A stretch of 64,000 bases of DNA from Nocardia sp. CC227C (GCF_030767025.1 NZ_JASITE010000018.1:79760-143759); one strand, 5' to 3'. Positions 7,651 to 15,360 are shown, counted from the first letter of the stretch. A program made the numbers and translations. Notes: a model not told the origin generated them from the letters alone.

Positions 7651-9783
7651 TCAGGCCGGGCGGCGCTTGTTCAGGTCGATGACCGGCGCCAACTGCTCGG
7701 TGTCGGGGGGTGTGGGTTCGGTGAAGTCGGCGATGCCGGGCAGCGGGCGCAGGTTCTTCAGCTCGGTGTCATCGAGCGGGCTGACCCGGCCCCAGCGGGC
7801 ACGGCCACCAGAGACCTGCACGACATCGCCTTTGGCCATGGCCCGCAGCCGGTTCGGCGGCAGCAGGTATTGGTCGGAGGCTTGGACGTTGCCCTCGTCG
7901 CCGTCGCGCGTGCCGCTGATGAGCTTGCGGCTCAGCTCGAACTTGGGTCGGGTGCCGTAGACCTTGCACAGGGTTTCCGGGTCGGTGGTGCGGCCGAGCA
8001 GGCTGCCGCCGGAGGCGGCGGCGACCAGGGCGGCCCGGTTGTCGTCGTCGTGTCCGAGCCCTTGCCAGGACTGCGCGATCCACCACGACCCGATCCCGGC
8101 CTTACGCAGCCGCTCGACCCATTTGACCGCGCGGGTCTTGCCGTCGGAGACCGCGGAGAACTCGTCCACGACCATCAGCGAGGCGCGGCCGTGCTGCTTG
8201 TCGGCCAGCTGCTCGAACATCGTGCCCAGCGCACCGAACTGCGACCGCGCCCGATCGGGGGTCTTCACGCCTTCGAGCACGATGTAGATCAGGTCGAAGT
8301 CGGTCAGGTCCTTGTCGCCGTCGAAGGCGTCCCCCAGCGAGCGGTACAGGTTCGCGAACTCCGACCGCGCGGAGTTCATCACCGGCTGCTTGCCGTCGAT
8401 CGTGGACGCGATCTCCATATCCACGCCCATCACGCCCGGCCACGGCGTCACTCCGGTCTCCCCGCCCCACAGCTTCGACAGCGTGTCCACGTCGAAGCGG
8501 GACAGGAACTCCAGCCAGCTGCGGGGCGGGTTATGCCCGACCGGGGTGGGTGTGCCGTTGACCAGTTCGACCTTCGCCGGGGCGTCCACGATCAGGTGGA
8601 TCAGCGTTTCGCGGATCTCGTGGAAGTACTTTTCGGTGTCGGTGGTCGGGGTGCTGCCGCCGGACACCATCGCCGACAGGATCGACCGCAGATCGTCCAC
8701 GATGGCCTTCTGCTCCTTCGCAGAACGCTGGTGGAAGTCGGCGGCGGGCCACATCCGCAGCGCCACATCGTCGGGGAAGATCCCGATTCGGTCGGGGCGA
8801 ACACCCAACCCCGCGAACCACGTCCGCATCCGCTTGGCGACCTTGCGGGACTCCGGGCCGCCGTTGCAGTCCACCACGATCACCAACGGCCGGCCGGGCC
8901 GGTCGCGGCGCCACCACTGCCGATGCCGCGTCCAGGTGGTCACGAACCACGAATGCAGCACCCGCAGCATCAGCGTGGTCTTACCCGAGCCACTGGAGGC
9001 CACCGTGGTCATGTGCTCGGCCACGTTGATCCACGGCAGGATCAACCGGGTCTCGTTGCGGCCCCACAATGCCCGGAACACGCTCGACGGCGGGGCCTGG
9101 TCGGTCTCCAGCGCCAGGCGGCCGATCACCAGTTGTGGGTTCAGTCCCCCGGTCGTGTACGGCAGCCGCCGCCGTGACAGCCGGGCCGCGGCCCGCTGCT
9201 CGCGCTGCGCCTGGACATACAACGCCCGCTCGGTCCGCGCCGGGCTGCCCAACCCGACCGTGAGCAGCTGCACGCGCCGCTGTGTGTAGAGCACGGTCGC
9301 GATCACCCACGCCGCGGGGATCAACACCGGGGCCATCCCGAACATGCCGCCGACGAACTGGCCCGCGAGCCATTCCTGCGCGGCCTGGCCGAAGTCGTGG
9401 GCGGGGGCGAACACATCCCATGCCCACAGCGCGGTGGCGCCGGGCATCGCCAGCACGGCCGCGAACATCCAGTTCCGCAGCCGGGCCGGTTTCCAGCCCA
9501 GCAGGGTCGCCGGGGCCACGATCGCGACCACACCGATCAGGACCGTGACCAGGCACGCCGCACCCAACAGGGCGTGGTCGGCGACGCTGTCCCACTGCCA
9601 GGCCGAGAAGTCCGGCAGCCACCCCAGCGGGTCACGATCGATGCCGATCGGCGGCATCTCCCGACCCACCTGGATACCGGGCTGCTCCACCGCAGCCGGA
9701 GCCGGGGCCGGGGCCGGGGCCGGGAGGGGTGCGGGCGTGTGGGGTCCGCAGTCGTCGGGGGTGATCATCGGGGTGCAGGTCAT
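7651..9783 (-). CDS. VirD4/TraG-type coupling protein (T4CP)
   Basis: A 710-residue membrane-bound ATPase expected to bring relaxase-bound DNA to a transfer channel. A Pro/Ala-rich N-terminus (residues 15-32) is followed by about three membrane helices between 68 and 165, then a cytoplasmic ATPase domain. Walker A is ASSGSGKT (262-269) and Walker B is SLMVVDEF (535-542). Motifs near 555-570 (GIGSWWIAQSWQGL) also fit this superfamily. Start and stop overlap: its ATG overlaps the stop of the relaxase gene by 4 bases, so the two proteins are translationally coupled, as expected for partners. It is not the compact FtsK-like translocase of classic Streptomyces double-strand transfer. Confidence 0.85.
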   Translation of the reverse strand: MTCTPMITPDDCGPHTPAPLPAPAPAPAPAAVEQPGIQVGREMPPIGIDRDPLGWLPDFSAWQWDSVADHALLGAACLVTVLIGVVAIVAPATLLGWKPARLRNWMFAAVLAMPGATALWAWDVFAPAHDFGQAAQEWLAGQFVGGMFGMAPVLIPAAWVIATVLYTQRRVQLLTVGLGSPARTERALYVQAQREQRAAARLSRRRLPYTTGGLNPQLVIGRLALETDQAPPSSVFRALWGRNETRLILPWINVAEHMTTVASSGSGKTTLMLRVLHSWFVTTWTRHRQWWRRDRPGRPLVIVVDCNGGPESRKVAKRMRTWFAGLGVRPDRIGIFPDDVALRMWPAADFHQRSAKEQKAIVDDLRSILSAMVSGGSTPTTDTEKYFHEIRETLIHLIVDAPAKVELVNGTPTPVGHNPPRSWLEFLSRFDVDTLSKLWGGETGVTPWPGVMGVDMEIASTIDGKQPVMNSARSEFANLYRSLGDAFDGDKDLTDFDLIYIVLEGVKTPDRARSQFGALGTMFEQLADKQHGRASLMVVDEFSAVSDGKTRAVKWVERLRKAGIGSWWIAQSWQGLGHDDDNRAALVAAASGGSLLGRTTDPETLCKVYGTRPKFELSRKLISGTRDGDEGNVQASDQYLLPPNRLRAMAKGDVVQVSGGRARWGRVSPLDDTELKNLRPLPGIADFTEPTPPDTEQLAPVIDLNKRRPA

Positions 9784-10556
9784 GACCCGACCGCCTTTCC
9801 GTTGTCCCGGTTCGTGCCCCGGGGGGTGTCGTGATCAGCGGCGCCGCCCGCGATCACCCGAAGCCCGGGACGCGCAGCGGGAGACGCGGATTCGGCCTGT
9901 TTCGCCGCCAAGAACTCGTCCAGATCCATCAGGCGCAGCTTCGGGCCGGTCGACAGGTCCAGGCCCTTGGCCGCTTCACGGATGACGTTCTTCACCGCGT
10001 CGCCGCGGCAGTAGTAGGTCAGCCCCGCACAGTCCGCCTGCTGCGCGACGTGGCGGGCCTGCCGCACCGCGGTGCGGGCCGCGGCGATGCTTTTCGCGGT
10101 CAGCTCGACCTCGACCGCCCACAGATCGCCACCACTGGTGAGGTAGCGGCCATCGTGGATATGCGGGCGCGCCTGCCCGGCCGCCACCATGCCGACTTGC
10201 GCCCGTAGGGCACGCTCGGAGATCCAGCGGTCCAGATCCATCCCGGTCAGCGCCAGCCGCAACCGGAAGACCGCGATGACGTGCGCGGCCATCTTCGGCG
10301 TCGGTACCCAGTAGCGCACCGGTCGGCCCAGCAGGGCCTCCGCTGCTGCTTTCGTGGGAAAGATCCACGACGGTCCCGGTACCGGACGCATCCGCCGGGA
10401 GCTGATCATCTGCGCCGCTTGCCATTTCGCCGTGATCCGGTACGCGCGATTGAGACTCACGCCCAGCATCTCGGCGACCACATCCATAGGCGCCCCGTAC
10501 ATTTCGGCGAGGATCGTCAGCCCGACCATGTCGCGCGGCGAGAATCGAATGGTCAT
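9780..10556 (-). CDS. MobC / replication-relaxation family relaxase
   Basis: A 258-residue protein. Residues 1-60 form a winged helix (DVVAEMLGVSLNRAYRITAK). Residues 100-200 carry a PD-(D/E)xK-like nuclease pattern: E114, HIHDG at 132-136, D144, E149, E151 and K155 (in DLWAVEVELTAK). This matches the Replic_Relax family, whose CloDF13 MobC member is a non-canonical relaxase that nicks oriT without the usual HUH histidines. It is coupled by 4-base overlaps to the GIY-YIG-like gene upstream and the coupling-protein gene downstream. Together these two make the element at least mobilisable. The oriT target is not known. Confidence 0.8.
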   Translation of the reverse strand: MTIRFSPRDMVGLTILAEMYGAPMDVVAEMLGVSLNRAYRITAKWQAAQMISSRRMRPVPGPSWIFPTKAAAEALLGRPVRYWVPTPKMAAHVIAVFRLRLALTGMDLDRWISERALRAQVGMVAAGQARPHIHDGRYLTSGGDLWAVEVELTAKSIAAARTAVRQARHVAQQADCAGLTYYCRGDAVKNVIREAAKGLDLSTGPKLRLMDLDEFLAAKQAESASPAARPGLRVIAGGAADHDTPRGTNRDNGKAVGS

Positions 10557-10641
10557 CGGTCCATCCCTTCGCGTTCAGTGCTGCGGGCGACCGCATCGGC
10601 CAGGGCGTTGCCCGTGCCCGCGTAGCCCGCGAGTGCGCTGG
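10553..10641. repeat. 89-bp 3'-end module, copy A
   Basis: The last 89 bases of the GIY-YIG-like gene match the last 89 bases of the upstream RRQRL-type gene (11026-11114) at 81 of 89 positions. More diverged relatives end the genes at 4569 and 5393. It encodes the shared tail (SALAGYAGTGNALADAV, then a short Arg/Glu end). Confidence 0.9.
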
Positions 10642-11029
10642 TAGATGAGCCCTGGTCCAGGTCTTGCCCGGTCTCGGCGCTCCGTGTGGCCTCGTCGCGA
10701 TTGCTGCTGTCGCGTGCGGTGGCATGCGGCTGGTGGTCGCGGGTCACTCCGTGTCGGGGCGTTACGCCGCACATCGGGCAGCGTCGTGACGCTCCGCCGG
10801 TCTGCTTGAGCTGCCGCTCCCGGCCGCGAGTGCCCTCCCATGTGCGCGCCAGGGAGAACCCAATCCCGGCCTCGCGGATCACCGACATCAACCGGGCACC
10901 GCGCCCGTCTCGATGCTCGGCCAGTCGTGCATTTAGATCGGTGGTCCACCCGGTGTAATGCCGCGCATGTCTGTACGGGAGATCGAAATGCAGCAGGTAG
11001 ACCGTGCCGTTCGGCTTCGCGCGGGTCAT
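10553..11029 (-). CDS. GIY-YIG nuclease-like protein
   Basis: A 158-residue protein. Residues 9-70 show a GIY-YIG-type core: VYLLHF, then HYTGWTTDLNARLAEH, GRGARL, RTWEG and RERQLK, followed by a CPMC pair. The first GIY triplet is altered to YLL, as in many relatives. Members are small nucleases or nuclease-derived DNA-binding proteins. The second half is disordered and ends in the shared operon tail. It sits between the RRQRL-type gene and the relaxase gene with 4-base overlaps at both ends. It could cut or bind element DNA during transfer; activity is unproven. Confidence 0.75.
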   Translation of the reverse strand: MTRAKPNGTVYLLHFDLPYRHARHYTGWTTDLNARLAEHRDGRGARLMSVIREAGIGFSLARTWEGTRGRERQLKQTGGASRRCPMCGVTPRHGVTRDHQPHATARDSSNRDEATRSAETGQDLDQGSSTSALAGYAGTGNALADAVARSTEREGMDR

Positions 11030-11114
11030 CGCTCCGCCCCCTCGCGTTCAGTACCGCGGGCCACCGCATCGGCCAGGGCGTTGCCCGTGCCCGCGTAGCC
11101 CGCGAGCGCGCTGG
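11026..11114. repeat. 89-bp 3'-end module, copy B
   Basis: Copy of the module at 10553-10641 with 8 differences. Its intact reading frame (ending GTEREGAER) is one frame away from the gene body that precedes it, which reveals the frameshift in that gene. Confidence 0.9.
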
Positions 11115-11501
11115 GGGGCGCATCCCATGCCGAGTCCTGCTCGGTCTCGGCTCGAACGTGCTGCGGTCGACACCGTGGCGTTCGGCGGCGCGCAGCTGCC
11201 GCTCGCGGGTGGCCTTGCGCAGCGCCTCGCGCTGGGCGGGGCTTGCCTCGCGCTTCAATGCGGCCTGGTTGACGTCGAACAGGTGCGCCACCAACGGGTC
11301 TCGATGACGGCGCAGGATCACCACCTGCGCGGCGATGTCCTGCCCGCCCGGCCGCAACCCCACCGACCGCAGTTGCCGACGGGTCAGCAGATGCTCGGGC
11401 GCGGTCTTCCAGAAGTAGGTGGGGATGCCGTACTTCTCCCCGGTCGGGTCCGGGGTGAAGTCGCGATAGTCGCGCGGCGCCTCGCCGATGAACCCGCTCA
11501 C
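11026..11501 (-). pseudogene. RRQRL-motif protein gene, frameshifted near its 3' end
   Basis: The body starts at 11501 (MSGFIGEAPRDYRDF) and contains LTRRQLRSVGLRPGGQDIA, close to the RRQRL-motif family of small actinobacterial element proteins (said to bind zinc). The frame then runs through the expected stop and far into the next gene. The expected tail (ETEQD, then SALAGYAGTGNALADAV) is in the -1 frame and stops at 11026, overlapping the next start by 4 bases. The sister tail in the next gene has ETGQD at the same place, so the shift most likely lies near 11140-11155. It may be a one-base deletion, a sequencing error or, less likely, recoding. Confidence 0.7.
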
Positions 11502-11752
11502 CGCGCCACCCCCTCAGCCGGGGCCGACCGGTCCAGGTGGATGCAGTCGGTGCGGTGGACCTCGTCGGCGCGGCAGATGTTCGGCGACGGCACATAGTCC
11601 TGGTGCTCGATCCACGCACCCGCGCATCCGGCCATGCCGACCAGCAGCGCGCCCGCGAACACCAGCAGCCGGACACCGATCGGCAGCATCCCCAGACCGG
11701 TACCGATCCCCCGCATGACGGCCGCGTCGGTGCGTGCGAATGCCTCGCTCAT
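11498..11752 (-). CDS. Small membrane protein
   Basis: An 84-residue protein, ATG at 11752 overlapping the upstream stop by 4 bases. One hydrophobic segment (IGVRLLVFAGALLVGMAGC) is followed by a short outer region with three Cys including CRAD and DCIH. The Cys near the membrane end is not in a standard lipobox. Unknown component of the transfer operon. Confidence 0.65.
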   Translation of the reverse strand: MSEAFARTDAAVMRGIGTGLGMLPIGVRLLVFAGALLVGMAGCAGAWIEHQDYVPSPNICRADEVHRTDCIHLDRSAPAEGVAR

Positions 11753-11922
11753 CGCCACACCCCCCGGTTACGGTGGCGCGGGGTCGCCGTCCGCACGAAC
11801 CAGCGGACACCGACCACCACCACGACAGCCGGCAGCAAGACGCCGAATACGAATCCCGGGGCGATCAGCAGCGCGAGCAGCACGAACAGCAGCGCGAGCA
11901 GGAACAGATTCAGGCGGTTCAT
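11749..11922 (-). CDS. 57-residue membrane peptide
   Basis: Starts MNRLNLFLLALLFVLLALLI, almost entirely hydrophobic with two probable helices and a basic tail (RTATPRHRNRGVW). Both ends overlap neighbours by 4 bases. Its compact coupling supports a real gene despite its size. Function unknown. Confidence 0.6.
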   Translation of the reverse strand: MNRLNLFLLALLFVLLALLIAPGFVFGVLLPAVVVVVGVRWFVRTATPRHRNRGVWR

Positions 11923-12380
11923 CGCTGCCCCTCCTCGGCATCGTCGGAATCGATGTAGAGGTGGGACAGTTGGAGGCTGGCCTGGTGGAGGTCGCTGGCG
12001 AGCGACTGCATGTCGGCCCTGGCCTGCCCCAGCCACGCGGCAGCCGCGACCGCGGCATCTTTTGGCAGCTCGTTATCGATGGGGTCGCGATCATCGGTAA
12101 GACCTGGCTCACAGCTAAGACCGCGGGACCGCTCCTGGAGCTGGGCGAATACCTGTGCGGCGCTGCGCGCTCCGGTCATGAGGCTGCCGACAACGCCGTA
12201 CACGTCGGCGGGGTCCGCCAACGCATCCCCCGTGCTGTTGCGCGTGGCATGCGCGAGATAGCGCCACAGCTCCGAAATCACTTCCGCGGCCGCCGTTACG
12301 CTTTCGGCGGTGTGCGGGCCGATCGTCGGCCACAACGCGTGCACCATGTCGGCGCGGTCGATCTTGCGAGGGTCGCTCAT
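11919..12380 (-). CDS. Hypothetical helical protein of the element
   Basis: A 153-residue soluble, helical protein (SVTAAAEVISELWRYLAHAT) with an acidic C-terminus. No motif recognised. ATG at 12380 overlaps the upstream stop and the 3' end overlaps the next start, so it is translated within the operon. Confidence 0.6.
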   Translation of the reverse strand: MSDPRKIDRADMVHALWPTIGPHTAESVTAAAEVISELWRYLAHATRNSTGDALADPADVYGVVGSLMTGARSAAQVFAQLQERSRGLSCEPGLTDDRDPIDNELPKDAAVAAAAWLGQARADMQSLASDLHQASLQLSHLYIDSDDAEEGQR

Positions 12381-12676
12381 GACGCCACCTCGCCTACAGC
12401 GGCGTCGACCTCGACAACGTTGGCGGCCAACGCATCCGCGATCCCTGCATCGAGCAGACTGCGCAGCAGAGTCGCCTGCTCCAACGTCAACTGCATCGAC
12501 ATGTCGGCCCAGCCAGGGTGACCCGCCACCACCTCGACACAGACCCTGTCGATATGGTCGGCATACTTCACCCGGAACGAACCCCAGACCATCGTGGTCA
12601 CGCTGATCCGGTCGGCGTCGACGGCGTGCCCATACTTGTCCACCTGCGACACGTGGTTGCCCATGAAGTCACGCAT
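12377..12676 (-). CDS. Hypothetical 99-residue protein
   Basis: Start at 12676 (MRDFMGNHVSQ) shares TGATG with the stop of the excisionase-like gene; a longer frame to 12790 is out of keeping with this coupling. A beta-rich N-terminal half (ISVTTMVWGSFRVKYADHID) is followed by a helical C-terminus. Not recognised. Confidence 0.6.
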   Translation of the reverse strand: MRDFMGNHVSQVDKYGHAVDADRISVTTMVWGSFRVKYADHIDRVCVEVVAGHPGWADMSMQLTLEQATLLRSLLDAGIADALAANVVEVDAAVGEVAS

Positions 12677-12909
12677 CACGCCACCCCCTCGCCGTTGACG
12701 GGGGTCGCGAGTCCCAGCAGTTCTGTGCGGTTGATGCGGATGATCTTCGGGCCGAACCGGTAGCCGGTCAGGAGGCCGCTGCTGATCCAATTTCGCACCG
12801 TGCGTTCCGTGACGCTGACGGTCTTGGCCGCCTCTTGAATGGTCACCAGAGCGGCGTTCTCCGGCGCTGTCTGAACCCTGACTTTCCGGGAACTTCTCGG
12901 ATGGGGCAT
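12676..12909 (-). CDS. Excisionase-like helix-turn-helix protein
   Basis: A 77-residue protein. ATG at 12909 has GAAGGAG eight bases upstream, clearly better than the longer start at 12972. The core VTIQEAAKTVSVTERTVRNW then SGLLTGYRFGPKIIR is the MerR-like HTH_17 fold of excisionases and AlpA-type regulators. It is the first gene of the leftward operon and lies 2.4 kb from the attachment site, a usual place for an excisionase, though the integrase itself is outside the window. It could also control the operon. Confidence 0.75.
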   Translation of the reverse strand: MPHPRSSRKVRVQTAPENAALVTIQEAAKTVSVTERTVRNWISSGLLTGYRFGPKIIRINRTELLGLATPVNGEGVA

Positions 12910-12994
12910 TGTCTCGACTCCTTCAGTACCAACGAACGAAAACTGTTGGTAATCAGGAAAACTCGGAGGCAATGGTCTGAATCAGTGCGCATAA

Positions 12995-13006
12995 GGGGCA
13001 GAAATG
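12995..13006. promoter_or_regulatory. GGGGCA motif between the operon and the creatininase gene
   Basis: GGGGCAGAAATG here matches the three copies upstream of the XRE-TPR gene (15145-15186). It lies in the 192-base divergent region between the excisionase-like gene and the creatininase gene, so one regulator could govern both sides. An imperfect GC-rich palindrome (GGGCGCATGCGCCC) follows at 13014-13027. Confidence 0.5.
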
Positions 13007-13101
13007 CGCATGGGGGGCGCATGCGCCCGTCGCCCGTGCGCCCCCTCGCGCCCCTACGTATCCGGCGACCGCTGCCGAGCGCCCGGGCGTATGTTGGTCA
13101 G

Positions 13102-13812
13102 GTGGAGGATCTGCTTACGTCTGCAACGTCCGAAGAGGTCCAGAACCTCGGAACACGCATCGCCGCACTGCCGGTTGGCAGCTTCGAGCAACATGGCCGG
13201 TTCCACCCGTTGATCACGGATACCGTCATTGCCTGCACGATCGCGCAGCGCATAGCGGACGACTACAGCCTCTTCCTGCTGCCGCCGGTCACCTTCTCGT
13301 GTTCACACGAGCATTCGGACTACGCCGGAACGGTGAGCATCAGCGCCTCGACGCTCATCGCAGTCATCCGGGACATTCAGAGTTCGCTCCGAGCGTCGGC
13401 GGTCGACAGGCTGGTGCTCGTGAACGGTCACGGCGGAAACTACGTCCTCCAGAACGTCGTCCAGGAGGCCAACGCCAGCGGGTCGCAGATGGCCCTATTC
13501 CCCGGGCGTGCTGATTGGGACGCGGCGCGCGCCGACGCGGGCATGCAGACGAATAGCCACGAAGACATGCACGCTGGCGAGCTGGAGACGTCCATCCTGC
13601 TCCACGCGACTCCGCATCTGCTGCGGCCCGGCTACGACTCCGCGGACTGGCGGGCCGATGACCGCCCATTCCTGCTGATGTCCGGGATGCGTGAGTACAC
13701 AGAGAGCGGCGTCATCGGCTTTCCGTCACTCGGAACCGCCGAGAAGGGAGAGCGGGCTCTGGCGTCGCTCTCCGGGTCATTCAAGAGCTACATGCAGCGG
13801 CTATCGGCCTAG
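13102..13812 (+). CDS. Creatininase-family amidohydrolase
   Basis: A 236-residue protein from GTG at 13102; TATGTT at 13090-13095 suggests a leaderless transcript. The family's metal ligands are visible: LPVGSFEQHGRFHPLITDT near the start, NGHGGN in the middle, and DMHAGELETS later. The family includes creatininase and MftE, which trims the mycofactocin precursor peptide; the true substrate here is unknown. It converges on the XRE-TPR gene, the 3' ends overlapping by 12 bases. Base composition is less GC-rich than the surrounding core genes, consistent with cargo of the element. Confidence 0.85.
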   Translation: MEDLLTSATSEEVQNLGTRIAALPVGSFEQHGRFHPLITDTVIACTIAQRIADDYSLFLLPPVTFSCSHEHSDYAGTVSISASTLIAVIRDIQSSLRASAVDRLVLVNGHGGNYVLQNVVQEANASGSQMALFPGRADWDAARADAGMQTNSHEDMHAGELETSILLHATPHLLRPGYDSADWRADDRPFLLMSGMREYTESGVIGFPSLGTAEKGERALASLSGSFKSYMQRLSA

Positions 13813-15075
13813 CAGATCCGTAGCCGCGGCCTCGAACTCACGGACCGTCTCGTTCCTCACGGGGCGCACGCGCTTGGCCAGGGCCCGAAGGACACCTAGC
13901 GAGCGCGCCGACGGTGCCGTGCGTATGAGCCTCGCAGCTCGCAGCCCTGCCTGACCAGCAGCGTCGAACTCCCCGGCATCGACGTACGCGGAGGCGAGCC
14001 TCGCCGTACAGAGTCCCTGATCACGGCGCTGTGAGTCCGGCCAGTCATTGAGTCCCATCGCGTAGGTCTCGATCGCACGCACGGGCTGACCGAGGCGTAC
14101 CCAGCTGTGCGCGGCCTCCATCTCGATGTACGACGGTGTGCAGTACAACGCGAGTGGGCTGGGATCAACCACGGTGATGACCTGCTCCATGGCCTTGTCC
14201 AGCGCTTCCCTGCACTCGTCCACCTCGCGGGTCATCGCGTAGGCGTTAGCCCGCTGACGCAGTGCAACCGCCCGCAACTCGGGCGTGATCTCGTCCCAAT
14301 TTCGCAGGGCGGCGTTTGCCAGTCCAAGTCCCTGGGCGGCATTGCCGCAGTCGGTGGCGATGTTGCTCTTGCGCTGGAGCACGTAGGACCTGAGATGCGC
14401 GTCTCCCAGCTCTTCGGCGTAGTCCATCGCCCGGTTCGTCCAGTACTGCGCGCATTTGAGGTCGCCAGAGTCCTGATAGAGCCATCCAGCAAACTCACAG
14501 AATCGCGTGCTGACTTCGAGCAGCGCGGGGCGCATGGCGCCTCGGGCTTTGCCGCAGAGGTCTTCGACCAGCTGTAGCTCACCCTGGAGAGTGCCGATGA
14601 TGTACCGCGGGCCGGTTAGCGCATCCATCCGAGCATGGGCGTCAAGGACTGCCTTGAGGTGCTCCACAAACGCGGAATCGACGGTGTCGAACGGCAAGGC
14701 CAGTAGATCGGAGCGAAGCGTCGGCGCCTTCACCTCCGGGGCAAGGTCCAGCTTCGGTTCCTCCGGGTAGCCGATGTCCGCGGCCGTGAGCGCCTGGCCT
14801 GTCATGACGCTGAGAACGCCCACCATCACGTCGATACTTCGCTGTTTGGGGCGGTTCGTCCCGGCGATGTACCGAGTGATGTTCGTGTGCTTCGGACGTA
14901 CCGGCTGGCCGCCATCCTGCTCGCTGTATTGCTGCATCCGGGCAGCCAAGCTCTTGGCACTGATCCCTCGCTCTGCCATCAGGGTCGCAAGACGCAGATT
15001 CTTCTGCCCCACCGCCGACGACCCCAGCCCACCGACCGGGTCCACTCCCCCGAGGCGAAATCCGTTGTCCTGCAT
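13801..15075 (-). CDS. XRE-family regulator with TPR-like sensor region
   Basis: A 424-residue protein. ATG at 15075 is preferred because AAAGGGG lies 10 bases upstream; an in-frame ATG at 15108 is possible. Residues about 20-85 form an XRE-type HTH (AERGISAKSLAARM and NITRYIAGTNRP). Residues 130-420 are helical TPR-like repeats (CAQYWTNRAMDYAEELGDAH). Such proteins commonly sense a peptide or small ligand. Three GGGGCA motifs upstream suggest autoregulation and a fourth lies in the creatininase promoter region, so it probably controls that gene or the transfer operon. Confidence 0.8.
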   Translation of the reverse strand: MQDNGFRLGGVDPVGGLGSSAVGQKNLRLATLMAERGISAKSLAARMQQYSEQDGGQPVRPKHTNITRYIAGTNRPKQRSIDVMVGVLSVMTGQALTAADIGYPEEPKLDLAPEVKAPTLRSDLLALPFDTVDSAFVEHLKAVLDAHARMDALTGPRYIIGTLQGELQLVEDLCGKARGAMRPALLEVSTRFCEFAGWLYQDSGDLKCAQYWTNRAMDYAEELGDAHLRSYVLQRKSNIATDCGNAAQGLGLANAALRNWDEITPELRAVALRQRANAYAMTREVDECREALDKAMEQVITVVDPSPLALYCTPSYIEMEAAHSWVRLGQPVRAIETYAMGLNDWPDSQRRDQGLCTARLASAYVDAGEFDAAGQAGLRAARLIRTAPSARSLGVLRALAKRVRPVRNETVREFEAAATDLLGR

Positions 15076-15144
15076 TGGAATTATCCCCTTTGACCTGCGT
15101 TTCCGCATGTTTCCGTAATCGTATCGCAGAACACCGACGTACGT

Positions 15145-15186
15145 GGGGCAGATGACCGATGTTCATGGGGCAAAAATGGGGCAGAG
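15145..15186. promoter_or_regulatory. Cluster of three GGGGCA operator-like motifs
   Basis: GGGGCAGATG (15145-15154), GGGGCAAAAATG (15167-15178) and GGGGCAGAG (15178-15186) are direct repeats upstream of the leftward XRE-TPR gene. A fourth copy lies at 12995-13006. Their location fits operators of that regulator. Spacing is 22 and 11 bases, i.e. about two and one helical turns. Confidence 0.55.
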
Positions 15187-15314
15187 GTGTTTACACGTAC
15201 TCACCACAGTTACACTCACAAGGCACGTAGTTCCGACCAGGAAATGCGCGATAACCAGCATCAATGAGGGAAGAACTTGCAGCTGAGCACACATCGTGGT
15301 ATGCGCGGATCTAA

Positions 15315-15360
15315 CGGACTTTTAATCCGCAGGTCCCAGGTTCGAGCCCTGGTGGGGGCA
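15315..15360 (+). repeat. Attachment site: 3' part of a tRNA-Lys(TTT) gene
   Basis: The segment holds an anticodon loop CTTTTAA (anticodon TTT at 15321-15323), the 3' anticodon strand, a variable loop, a T arm (CCAGGTTCGAGCCCTGG) and the 3' acceptor strand ending GGGGGCA. The 5' half is missing: no GCCCCCA acceptor strand precedes it, and the anticodon stem pairing fails one base before 15315. This is the usual scar of integration into a tRNA 3' end. Element DNA is on the left and native chromosome on the right. The intact tRNA should be at the far left end, outside the window. Confidence 0.85.

Noticed and set aside
5417..7960. Rightward open frame of 847 codons
   Set aside because: Mirror frame of the 554-residue operon protein and two neighbours; no ribosome-binding site or recognised domain.
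7636..9177. Rightward open frame of 513 codons
   Set aside because: Antisense to the coupling protein, which has clear Walker motifs on the other strand.
11112..11118. Programmed -1 frameshift at CCCCCCA
   Set aside because: The register fits, but the tail's upstream residues match the sister tail in the shifted frame, which places the break further upstream. A mutation is the simpler explanation.
15264..15314. Sixteen-codon ORF MREELAAEHTSWYARI ending exactly at the attachment core
   Set aside because: It has no upstream extension, because an in-frame TAA precedes it, and no clear ribosome-binding site. The fit to the junction may be chance, though the end of an integrase or a signal peptide cannot be excluded.
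15260..15360. Complete tRNA gene
   Set aside because: The 5' acceptor strand, D arm and one anticodon-stem pair are missing; only the 3' part from the anticodon stem onward is present.
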